Positions 1 to 5,280 of a DNA stretch of 16,228 bases are shown here, in pieces. The notes under the pieces were generated by a model, which was not told the origin of the DNA, did not search any database, and saw only the letters and a list, made by a program, of their open reading frames with translations. Positions within the stretch are counted from its first letter, which is position 1. Each line of letters opens with the position of its first letter. This DNA is from an uncultured Bacilli bacterium (GTDB lineage: Bacteria > Bacillota_I > Bacilli_A > RF39 > UBA660): NCBI GenBank assembly GCA_934086255.1, contig CAKOIB010000017.1, positions 1-16,228 on the forward strand, read 5' to 3'. Position numbers and translations under genes: made by a program.

Positions 1-869
1 CAAAAGAAGATTATGCGCTTACTTTTGCTAAATCTAAAGTTGGAACAGATGGATTAGAACAAATAACTCACACAATAGATGATACATTACAAGTAGATAG
101 TAAGTTTGCAATAGAATATAGATATCGTGGTGGAAACGTAAACAATTATGTAACATTTAATAATGAAACATGGAGAATAATAGGAATAACACCTACTGAA
201 GATACAGATGGTAATGTAGAAAATAGATTTAAGATAATAAGAGATACCTCAATAGGAAATATGTATTGGAATAGTTGTGAAACTAATGATTTTGTGACAT
301 GTATTGACAGTGCTAAATACTTTAATGATTGGACAGGTGCAACACTAAACACGTATTTAAATGGAGATTACTATAATACATTAACTACTGATGCAAAAAA
401 CATGATTGGAACAGCAAAGTATTATCTTGGGGGATACAATGATTTAGATACATTAGATGTAATGTGGCAATATGAAAGAAAGAATGAAGCAAATAGAACA
501 GGATACTATTATGGAACAAATCCTATAATGCAAAATGATGCAAATAAAAAGATAGCAATAATGTATATAAGTGATTATGGATATGCAGCATCAAAAGAAT
601 GCACAAGCAACTTATATGATTATATTGATTCAGCGAGTTGTAAAACAACAAATAATTGGTTAGATAAAAGTGCAGACACATGGTTGCTTCCACAGCGTTC
701 AGACAAGTCCAGCAAAGCTTTAAATGTGCGTTCGGCTGGCGATTTCGCTAGCGGCGGCGTCTCCAACAGCGAGTATGCCGTGCGCCCAGTCCTAAGTCTT
801 TCATCTAATGTAAAGATTTCAGGTGGAGAAGGAACTTCTCAAAAACCGTATATGCTTAGTATCAGTTGA
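1..869 (+). CDS. Partial surface-type protein with DGR-like C-terminal variable domain
   Basis: The reading frame (codons from base 3) is open at the left edge and stops with TGA at 867-869, so at least 288 C-terminal residues are present and the N-terminus is missing. The body contains a segment reading YRYRGGNVNNYVTFNNETW followed by WRIIG, a layout I recall from repetitive surface or pseudopilin-like proteins of uncultured gut Firmicutes. The C-terminus runs from a Trp at codon 681-683 (WLLPQRS) through a Ser/Gly-rich stretch to AVRPVLSLSSNVKISGGEG. This resembles the DUF6273/C-type-lectin-like fold used as ligand-binding variable domains in DGR targets. Composition changes sharply at 681-800 (about 56% GC against an AT-rich background). 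Likely role: exported or surface ligand binding, inferred from the fold type. Any signal peptide or anchor lies outside the window. The family name needs a profile search. Confidence 0.7.
   Translation, partial: KEDYALTFAKSKVGTDGLEQITHTIDDTLQVDSKFAIEYRYRGGNVNNYVTFNNETWRIIGITPTEDTDGNVENRFKIIRDTSIGNMYWNSCETNDFVTCIDSAKYFNDWTGATLNTYLNGDYYNTLTTDAKNMIGTAKYYLGGYNDLDTLDVMWQYERKNEANRTGYYYGTNPIMQNDANKKIAIMYISDYGYAASKECTSNLYDYIDSASCKTTNNWLDKSADTWLLPQRSDKSSKALNVRSAGDFASGGVSNSEYAVRPVLSLSSNVKISGGEGTSQKPYMLSIS
681..800 (+). other. Candidate DGR variable region (VR)
   Basis: This block is the 3' coding part of the surface-type gene. By my count 67 of 120 bases are G or C, against roughly 30% around it. From 736 to 770 most codons end in C (GGC, TTC, AGC, GGC, GGC, GTC, TCC, AAC, AGC), as expected if AAC/AAT codons of a template repeat had adenines replaced. 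The fixed frame elements (TGG TTG CTT at the start, GCC GTG CGC CCA GTC at the end) match the conserved ends of lectin-fold VRs. No template copy is visible in the window, so adenine-specific substitution cannot be shown here. Confidence 0.55.
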
Positions 870-870
870 G

Positions 871-923
871 TAACATGAGCGAGCCTGCAAGGTAAAATCT
901 TGCGGCGAGCAGTAGAAATGTTA
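871..923 (+). other. Folded element just after the variable-region gene
   Basis: An inner stem CTGCAAG (885-891) pairs with CTTGCGG (899-905) around a 7-base loop, with one G-U pair. An outer stem TAACAT (871-876) pairs with ATGTTA (918-923). GCGAGC occurs on both sides of the inner stem. Its GC content is higher than nearby non-coding DNA. DGRs often have a hairpin or cruciform downstream of the VR that promotes homing. This one lies about 85 bases past the VR end, farther than in the classic cases, so the role is uncertain. Confidence 0.35.
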
Positions 924-927
924 AAAT

Positions 928-957
928 AAAAAGCTTCAGATTTCTCTGAGGCTTTTT
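928..957. terminator. Bidirectional intrinsic terminator
   Basis: AAAAAGCTTCAG (928-939) pairs with CTGAGGCTTTTT (946-957): 12 pairs including one G-U, with a 6-base loop. T-runs on the plus strand and A-runs before the stem make it usable in both directions. It serves the surface-type gene from the left and the coat-protein pair from the right. The stop codon of the minus-strand gene begins inside the stem. Confidence 0.85.
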
Positions 958-1364
958 TAAATACATGCAATATAAGTGTCATCTAAACATCTAAGTGATC
1001 CAACACAATTTAGATTAATTGTAAAGAAATTATTTGTAGAGACATATGGATTTGTTGAGGTAGTATCAGGATTTGGTGCTAAGACTCTACAAGTAAGACA
1101 ACATCCATCAAGTGTTTCTGCTCTAAATACTGTACTTGAACCTGTTGTACCATTTAATGTATATGGCATTGTCCATGCTGCCCCATTTGGACAAGTATAA
1201 AGTGATATAGGTCTTGTGTTATATTGACATATAACTGGACTAGTACCTAAGAATGGTCTATCGCAAGTAGCATCACATACATCACTACATTGTCCTTTTT
1301 TTTGTAATTTTATTATTGTATTTAATATATCATCAAAACAATTGCAATTATTTTCATTACACAT
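957..1364 (-). CDS. CotY/CotZ-like spore coat protein, copy 2
   Basis: A 135-residue protein with about 14 cysteines. It shares with CotY/CotZ/ExsY outer coat and exosporium proteins the core VFRAETLDGCCLTCRVLAPNPD, a later Phe-rich strand (NFFTIN) and a Cys-rich end (SLRCLDDTYIACI). In Bacillus these proteins form disulfide-linked sheets in the outermost spore layers. CDRPFLG and NTRPISLY near the middle are shared with the neighbouring copy. I chose the ATG at 1364 because AGGAGG lies just upstream; the longer reading from 1391 would start before that ribosome binding site. It is 13 bases downstream of the other copy, so the two are probably co-transcribed and arose by tandem duplication. 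Confidence 0.8.
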   Translation of the reverse strand: MCNENNCNCFDDILNTIIKLQKKGQCSDVCDATCDRPFLGTSPVICQYNTRPISLYTCPNGAAWTMPYTLNGTTGSSTVFRAETLDGCCLTCRVLAPNPDTTSTNPYVSTNNFFTINLNCVGSLRCLDDTYIACI

Positions 1365-1377
1365 TTTTATCCCTCCT

Positions 1378-1782
1378 TTAAAAACAATCAATAAATGTAT
1401 CTGGTAAACATGCTAAAGCACATGTACATTTACAATTTATTGTAAAGAAATTATCAGTTGCTACATAATCAAATACTGATTCAGTATCAGGATTTGGTGC
1501 TAAAACTCTGCAAGTAGCACAACAACCATTTACTTTTTCAACTCTAAAAACGGAACTTGTACCAGTAGTGCCATTTAATGTATATGGCATTGTTATTAAT
1601 GTATTATTACTATTATAAAGTGTAATTGGTCTTGTGTTAAATACAAAACTTCCATTTGATGAAATTGAACCTAAAAATGGTCTATCGCATGTATTTGGTA
1701 TATCATCAATTTTTTCTGCTTGACATTGTAAAACATTTATGACTTCTAAAATGTTTGCTATGCAACATTCATTATTATTCAT
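1378..1782 (-). CDS. CotY/CotZ-like spore coat protein, copy 1
   Basis: A 134-residue, 12-cysteine protein. The segment SSVFRVEKVNGCCATCRVL is very close to the conserved CotZ block (VFRVE, then CCAT, then LRP), and CALACLPDTFIDC matches the family's Cys-rich C-terminus. Expected role: cross-linked structural protein of the spore surface, deposited late in the mother cell. The start is the ATG at 1782, seven or so bases after AAAGGGGTGG; a GTG at 1791 lies within that ribosome binding site and is unlikely. It is first in a two-gene minus-strand unit ending at the terminator at 928-957. It differs from copy 2 mainly in the N-terminal third and in Cys placement. Confidence 0.82.
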   Translation of the reverse strand: MNNNECCIANILEVINVLQCQAEKIDDIPNTCDRPFLGSISSNGSFVFNTRPITLYNSNNTLITMPYTLNGTTGTSSVFRVEKVNGCCATCRVLAPNPDTESVFDYVATDNFFTINCKCTCALACLPDTFIDCF

Positions 1783-1835
1783 ATAATCCACCCCTTTATT
1801 AGTTTCTAATATAAGATATTCTTTTTATTATAAAT

Positions 1836-1852
1836 GGTGTGTTTAAAACACC
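1836..1852. promoter_or_regulatory. Near-palindrome between divergent genes
   Basis: GGTGT (1836-1840) and ACACC (1848-1852) are inverted around GTTTAAA, between the minus-strand coat pair and the plus-strand EIIB-like gene. The position suits an operator or sporulation regulator site, but the arms are only 5 bp and no cognate regulator is visible. Confidence 0.2.
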
Positions 1853-1902
1853 TATTAATAATATTGTATGAAAAAAATGTTTTATTTTTCCAAAAAATAG
1901 TT

Positions 1903-1908
1903 TATAAT
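1903..1908 (+). promoter_or_regulatory. Promoter -10 for the EIIB-like gene
   Basis: TATAAT lies 18 bases before the start codon at 1927. No good -35 box is seen at the usual spacing (TGTTTT or GTTTTA). The ribosome binding site is AGGTGAT (1915-1921), an extended match to the 16S tail also used by the next gene. Confidence 0.45.
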
Positions 1909-1926
1909 TATACTAGGTGATAAAAA

Positions 1927-2238
1927 ATGACATATCAATATATAATAATACTAGTGGTATTTTTAATACTTTTATTAGCGGTATTAAAAATTAATAGAAA
2001 AGATGTAAAATTAGATATGAACAAACTAGTAGAATACCTTGGAGGAAAAGAAAATATTATTGATTCTGAGATTCATTTATCTAGATTTATTGTTAGTCTA
2101 AAAGATATGACAATTGTTAATAAGGATGCAATTATAGCACTTGGTGCTAAAGGAATAGTAGAATTAGAAAATCAATTAAAAATAATACTAGGTCCTAACT
2201 CAAAACAATTAAAAAAATACATTGAAGATATGAAATAG
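1927..2238 (+). CDS. Membrane-anchored EIIB-like domain protein lacking the catalytic Cys
   Basis: A 103-residue protein. Residues 5-21 form one hydrophobic helix, followed by KINRK, which suggests an N-in or C-in anchor with a cytoplasmic domain. Residues 31-100 follow the glucose-family PTS EIIB pattern: LVEYLGGKENI, then the strand with SRFIVSLKD, then the segment IIALGAKGIVELENQLKIILG. In active EIIB the strand before the Arg carries the phosphocysteine; here that position appears to be His50 (EIHLSRF). The domain should therefore not pass phosphate to sugar in the normal way. It may be a sensing or scaffold domain, or use His instead; both are inference. The histidine kinase starts 57 bases downstream. 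Confidence in the fold is good and in the role low. Confidence 0.65.
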   Translation: MTYQYIIILVVFLILLLAVLKINRKDVKLDMNKLVEYLGGKENIIDSEIHLSRFIVSLKDMTIVNKDAIIALGAKGIVELENQLKIILGPNSKQLKKYIEDMK

Positions 2239-2261
2239 ACAAAATTCGACAAAATTCGACA
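2235..2261. promoter_or_regulatory. Tandem Spo0A-type boxes upstream of the kinase gene
   Basis: TTCGACA occurs at 2245-2251 and 2255-2261, exactly 10 bp apart. It is the reverse complement of TGTCGAA, the Spo0A box core (TGNCGAA). A third, degenerate copy (ATAGACA, 2235-2241) keeps the 10-bp phase and overlaps the stop codon of the upstream gene. Spo0A is known to bind such phased tandem boxes. A TATGAT at 2273-2278 could be a -10 with the boxes around -35 (activation), though its start would sit at the ribosome binding site. A TATAAA at 2262-2267 would instead put the boxes over the core promoter (repression). Confidence 0.6.
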
Positions 2262-2295
2262 TATAAAACTTGTATGATAAATATGGGTGATAAAT

Positions 2296-3507
2296 ATGTC
2301 GTTTTTTGATAGTTTAATATTAAACTCTATTCTTATAGTTTTACCAATATGTTTTTACTTAATAGTAATGTTAAAAAGAAAAAATGCTTCATTTGATCTT
2401 TTGATACCACTTGCATGCTTTACTGCTATGTACTTAGTATTTAGATATAGTTTAATAATCGAAGGATTAAAAAATATGTTTTTTATAAATATTCCTTTAA
2501 TTATACTAATAGTATATAGAAAAAAATATAGTACTTTATTAGCGGAAGCTTTTGTAATATTTTTTTACTATTACTTATTTTCTTTTTCACTTTATTTTCT
2601 TTTGATTGAATACACACTTTATTTTTTAATATTTCATATTTTAAAAACAAGAAATAAAAGTTTTGAATTCATTATTAATACTTTTATATTTATAAAAGGA
2701 GTAGTTTTAACAATATTATTTGTAAAAAATGGTAATGCTACTTTACACTTATTCTTTTATCAATTTTGTAATTTGATAATATTTTATTTAGTTACAAGAG
2801 TAATAATATTTTCAATAGAAAAAGGTGAGGATATAGTTAAATATAATAATGTTTTGCAAGAATTAGAAAAAGAAAAAATACTTAAAACATCTTTATTTAA
2901 AATAACTCATGAAGTAAAAAATCCACTTGCGGTATGTAAAGGGTATTTATCAATGATAGATTTAAATGATTATAATAAAAGTAAAAAATATATAGATATT
3001 ATAACAAGTGAAATAAATAGAACTTTAGATATAATGGATAATTTTAGTAGGTATACTAAAATTAATATTAATAAAGATATAATGGATATTGCTTATTTAA
3101 TCGAAGATGTAATATCTTCGGTTAAATTGGTTTTGGATGATAATAATATTGAGGTTTTATATAGTGGACCAGATGAGTTATTAATAAATGCAGATTATAA
3201 TAGGTTAAAACAAGTTTTGATTAATATAATTAAAAACTCTAGTGAGGCAATGAATAGAAAAGGTGTAATAAATATACTTTTAAAACCTGGAAGAAAGTAT
3301 ATTAATTTATTTATTAGTGATAATGGTAAAGGAATAGATTCAAATGACTTAAAAAAACTAGGGGAATTATTTTATTCTTCAAAGGATAAAGGGTGTGGAA
3401 TTGGTGTTGCACTTTCTATGGAAATAGTTAAACTACATAATGGTAAAATGAAATACTCATCCGTTCTAGGAGAAGGTACTACTGTTATGATTAAATTACC
3501 AAAATAA
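2296..3507 (+). CDS. Multi-pass sensor histidine kinase, KinB-like (orphan)
   Basis: A 403-residue kinase. The first ~180 residues hold about six hydrophobic segments with very short loops and no extracellular sensor domain, as in KinB or LytS-type sensors. The HisKA box is KITHEVKNPLAV with phospho-acceptor His205. The ATPase part has an N-box (NIIKNSSEAM, from N310), G1 DNGKGID (from D342) and G2 GCGIG (from G366), all intact. No response regulator is adjacent, which fits a phosphorelay kinase feeding Spo0F/Spo0A. The start is the ATG at 2296, five or so bases after GGGTGAT; a GTG at 2287 lies within that site. The Spo0A-type boxes upstream suggest feedback from the master sporulation regulator. 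KinB identity is inferred from layout and context, not proven. Confidence 0.72.
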   Translation: MSFFDSLILNSILIVLPICFYLIVMLKRKNASFDLLIPLACFTAMYLVFRYSLIIEGLKNMFFINIPLIILIVYRKKYSTLLAEAFVIFFYYYLFSFSLYFLLIEYTLYFLIFHILKTRNKSFEFIINTFIFIKGVVLTILFVKNGNATLHLFFYQFCNLIIFYLVTRVIIFSIEKGEDIVKYNNVLQELEKEKILKTSLFKITHEVKNPLAVCKGYLSMIDLNDYNKSKKYIDIITSEINRTLDIMDNFSRYTKININKDIMDIAYLIEDVISSVKLVLDDNNIEVLYSGPDELLINADYNRLKQVLINIIKNSSEAMNRKGVINILLKPGRKYINLFISDNGKGIDSNDLKKLGELFYSSKDKGCGIGVALSMEIVKLHNGKMKYSSVLGEGTTVMIKLPK

Positions 3508-3535
3508 AAATAGAAAAGTGATTCTATTTTTATTT
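3502..3535. terminator. Bidirectional terminator between convergent genes
   Basis: AAATAAAAATAGAA (3502-3515) pairs perfectly over 14 bp with TTCTATTTTTATTT (3522-3535), loop AAGTGA. The stop codons of the kinase (3505-3507) and of the minus-strand coat-like gene (3530-3532) both lie inside the arms. The stem is AT-rich, so it may be modest in strength. Confidence 0.7.
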
Positions 3536-3775
3536 AAAGACTTGATAATTATAATAATATGGTGGATATGGTTGGTATAGTTGATAAGGATATGGTCTTG
3601 GTCTAGCTGGTGGAAGTATTAATGGAGCGGTTGCAAAACCAAGTGCAAAAGGTAAAATAAATCCTCCAGGTGCAAATCTGTCTGCTACTGGAGAGGGCAT
3701 CCTTATATTTTTAATATTATTACTAGGATAGTACATATTATTATAGTAATTAGGCATATTAGTAAAGTAATCCAT
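3530..3775 (-). CDS. Small Tyr/Pro/Asn-rich coat-like protein
   Basis: An 81-residue protein not matched to a named family. The N-terminus is Tyr/Asn-rich (MDYFTNMPNYYNNMYYPS), the middle has one hydrophobic stretch (GGFILPFALGFATAPLILP) and the tail is Pro/Tyr-rich (RPRPYPYQLYQPYPPYYY). This composition is typical of small structural proteins of the spore coat, which are often Tyr-rich and cross-linked. A good ribosome binding site, AAGGAG, precedes the ATG at 3775. It is transcribed divergently from the aminopeptidase and convergently with the kinase, and a late-sporulation-type promoter candidate lies upstream. The spore assignment is inference. Confidence 0.6.
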   Translation of the reverse strand: MDYFTNMPNYYNNMYYPSNNIKNIRMPSPVADRFAPGGFILPFALGFATAPLILPPARPRPYPYQLYQPYPPYYYNYQVFK

Positions 3776-3794
3776 ATTTTTTCTCCTTTCATAA

Positions 3795-3822
3795 TATTTT
3801 ATGATATACTATAAAAGAGGGT
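3795..3822 (-). promoter_or_regulatory. Candidate sigma-K/E-type promoter for the coat-like gene
   Basis: On the minus strand CATAAAATA fits CATAnnnTA (3795-3803), with AC 17 bases upstream (3821-3822), the pattern of mother-cell sigma-K promoters. Transcription would start almost at the AAGGAG ribosome binding site, and the motif is AT-rich enough to arise by chance. Confidence 0.3.
3802..3810 (+). promoter_or_regulatory. Extended -10 promoter for the aminopeptidase gene
   Basis: TGATATACT is a TGn-extended -10 box, 19 bases before the ATG at 3830; the ribosome binding site is GAGGGTGAT. No convincing -35 box is present. Confidence 0.5.
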
Positions 3823-3829
3823 GATTATA

Positions 3830-4930
3830 ATGAATTATTTAGATATTTTAGCTACTACTATTGTGGAACATTCGGTAAAAGTAAAGGAAAATGATAATGT
3901 TTTAATATCAGTTGAAACAATGGAACCATTACCACTTGTAAAAGAAATAATTAAGAAAATACAAGAAAAGAAAGGAAATGTTTCAGTGAAAATATTTGAT
4001 CCTTTTATTAATGCAATGATTCTTAATAAGACATTGGATTCTAAATTAGATTTACTTGAAAGAAATGATAAGTTTGAAGTAGATAATTATGATTGTTTTA
4101 TTAGGATATATTGTAATCAAAATGATTATGAAGATAACTTTGTAGACAGCGAAATGAGAAAAAAAGTAAGTAAAAAGCTAGAAGATGTACACAATATTAT
4201 GATAGATGAAAGAAGATGGGTTTTGCTTCAATATCCAAGTAGAGTAGATGCTTATAAAGCAAAAATGAGTTATGATGAGTTTTATAATTTTAGTATGAAT
4301 GCAATGTGTGAAGACTATATGCAAATGGTAAAAGATATAAAGCCTTTAAAAGAGTTAATGGAAAAAACTAATAAAGTAAGACTAACTGGAGAATCTACTG
4401 ATATAACTTTTTCTATACTTGGTATGCCTATTATACCTTGCTGTGGGGAAGCAAATATTCCAGATGGAGAATGTTATACTGCACCAATTAAAGATAGTGT
4501 AAATGGTATTATAAAGTATAATACTTTAAGTCCATATCAAGGAGATATTTATAAAGGTGTTACTTTAGAGTTTAAAGATGGAAAAATAGTTAAGGCATAT
4601 TGTGATGATGAATCAAAAAATGAAAAATTAAATAAAATATTTGATACAGATGAAGGTGCTAGATATATTGGAGAGTTTTCAATTGGATTAAATAAAAAAG
4701 TACTTTATCCAATGGGAGATATTTTGTTTGATGAAAAAATAAAAGGAAGTATTCATTTTACTCCAGGTAAGGCTTATAAAGATAGTTATAATGGTAATGA
4801 CTCTGCTATTCACTGGGATATGGTTTTGATTCAAAGAGAGGACTTTGGTGGTGGTAATATTTACTTTGATGATGTTTTAATAAGAGAAAACGGAGTTTTT
4901 GTAATAGATAGTCTAAAACATTTGAATTAG
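3830..4930 (+). CDS. M29-family metallo-aminopeptidase (AmpS/PepS type)
   Basis: A 366-residue cytoplasmic enzyme that removes N-terminal residues from peptides. The family is recognised from the N-terminal Rossmann-like half and the C-terminal catalytic half, with likely metal ligands E214 (in GEANIPDGE), E282 (IGEFSIG), H309 (IHFTPG), and H328/D330 (AIHWDM). The family uses two Glu, two His and an Asp to hold two metals, often Co or Zn. Length is slightly below the usual 370-415. The ATG at 3830 is chosen because GAGGGTGAT lies just before it; an in-frame GTG at 3821 falls inside that site. It stands alone on the plus strand between its own promoter and a terminator. Likely role: peptide recycling. 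Confidence 0.9.
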   Translation: MNYLDILATTIVEHSVKVKENDNVLISVETMEPLPLVKEIIKKIQEKKGNVSVKIFDPFINAMILNKTLDSKLDLLERNDKFEVDNYDCFIRIYCNQNDYEDNFVDSEMRKKVSKKLEDVHNIMIDERRWVLLQYPSRVDAYKAKMSYDEFYNFSMNAMCEDYMQMVKDIKPLKELMEKTNKVRLTGESTDITFSILGMPIIPCCGEANIPDGECYTAPIKDSVNGIIKYNTLSPYQGDIYKGVTLEFKDGKIVKAYCDDESKNEKLNKIFDTDEGARYIGEFSIGLNKKVLYPMGDILFDEKIKGSIHFTPGKAYKDSYNGNDSAIHWDMVLIQREDFGGGNIYFDDVLIRENGVFVIDSLKHLN

Positions 4931-4945
4931 TGTAAAAAATTAATA

Positions 4946-5069
4946 ATTAAAAAAATAAAGATATCAATTCTAGCAGTTGGTATCTTTATTAATATTAACA
5001 CAAAAAAGTGGAAGTGCTCCATTGGTAAACACAAATAGTGGATACCAATCAAGGGGAGCACCTCCAACT
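4946..5069 (-). ncRNA. Candidate novel small RNA, about 124 nt
   Basis: A near-consensus promoter on the minus strand predicts a start at about 5069, the first base of a long hairpin. Its pairs are AGT-TGGA (5069-5063) with TCCACT (5012-5007, one bulge), GTGCTCC (5061-5055 as read on the RNA) with GGAGCAC (5020-5014), and ATTGGTA (5049-5043) with TACCAAT (5027-5021). A 5-base bulge interrupts the 5' side, and the loop is 15 bases. An unpaired A/U linker (5006-4991) and the terminator follow. The 5' arm contains GGAGGUG, which would be hidden by pairing. I could not match it to SRP RNA, 6S, tmRNA or a riboswitch I know. It lies between pepS and dnaG and is transcribed away from dnaG. The rest of this 350-base gap (5105-5245) is AT-rich with nothing recognisable. 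Confidence 0.6.
4954..4990. terminator. Bidirectional terminator (aminopeptidase gene and small RNA)
   Basis: AATAAAGATATCAA (4954-4967) pairs with TTGGTATCTTTATT (4977-4990), 14 pairs with one G-U. On the minus strand it is followed directly by TTTTTTAATT, a proper U-tract ending the candidate small RNA. On the plus strand the tract is weaker. Confidence 0.75.
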
Positions 5070-5075
5070 GACATG

Positions 5076-5104
5076 AGTATATCAGAATTAATAAACAATG
5101 TCAA
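5076..5104 (-). promoter_or_regulatory. Strong sigma-A promoter for the small RNA
   Basis: TTGACA (5099-5104), a 17-base spacer, then TATACT (5076-5081) with an upstream TGn extension (5082-5084). It is one of the two best promoters in the window and it faces no protein gene. Confidence 0.8.
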
Positions 5105-5245
5105 TATTTACAACTATAATTTGCGACAAAATCAAGTATATAATGTATTAAATATAAGATATTAGGATACATCTAAATAATGTTCATAAAAAATCACATA
5201 CAATCTAAAAAATACAACTCTAATCTTTATATTTATTAATATTTA

Positions 5246-5254
5246 TGATATAAT
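5246..5254 (+). promoter_or_regulatory. Extended -10 promoter for the dnaG operon
   Basis: TGATATAAT is a perfect -10 with TGn extension; a weak -35 (TTTATA) lies 17 bases upstream. GGAGGTG (5270-5276) is the ribosome binding site for dnaG. Confidence 0.65.
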
Positions 5255-5280
5255 AAATACATTATTTATGGAGGTGTCTT

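Noticed and set aside
976..1200. Plus-strand open frame opposite the coat gene
   Set aside because: Antisense shadow of a gene with clear family motifs, a ribosome binding site and a terminator.
2239..2260. The tandem 10-mer repeat as a simple slippage repeat
   Set aside because: It matches the Spo0A box core with exact 10-bp phasing just before a kinase gene, so a binding site is the better explanation.
4972..5074. A 34-codon minus-strand frame (MSVGGAPLDWYPLF start) in the small RNA region
   Set aside because: Its ATG lies upstream of the predicted transcription start and has no ribosome binding site.
4977..5165. A 62-codon plus-strand open frame between the aminopeptidase gene and dnaG
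   Set aside because: It begins with TTG inside a terminator arm, has no ribosome binding site, and is explained by the minus-strand small RNA and its promoter.
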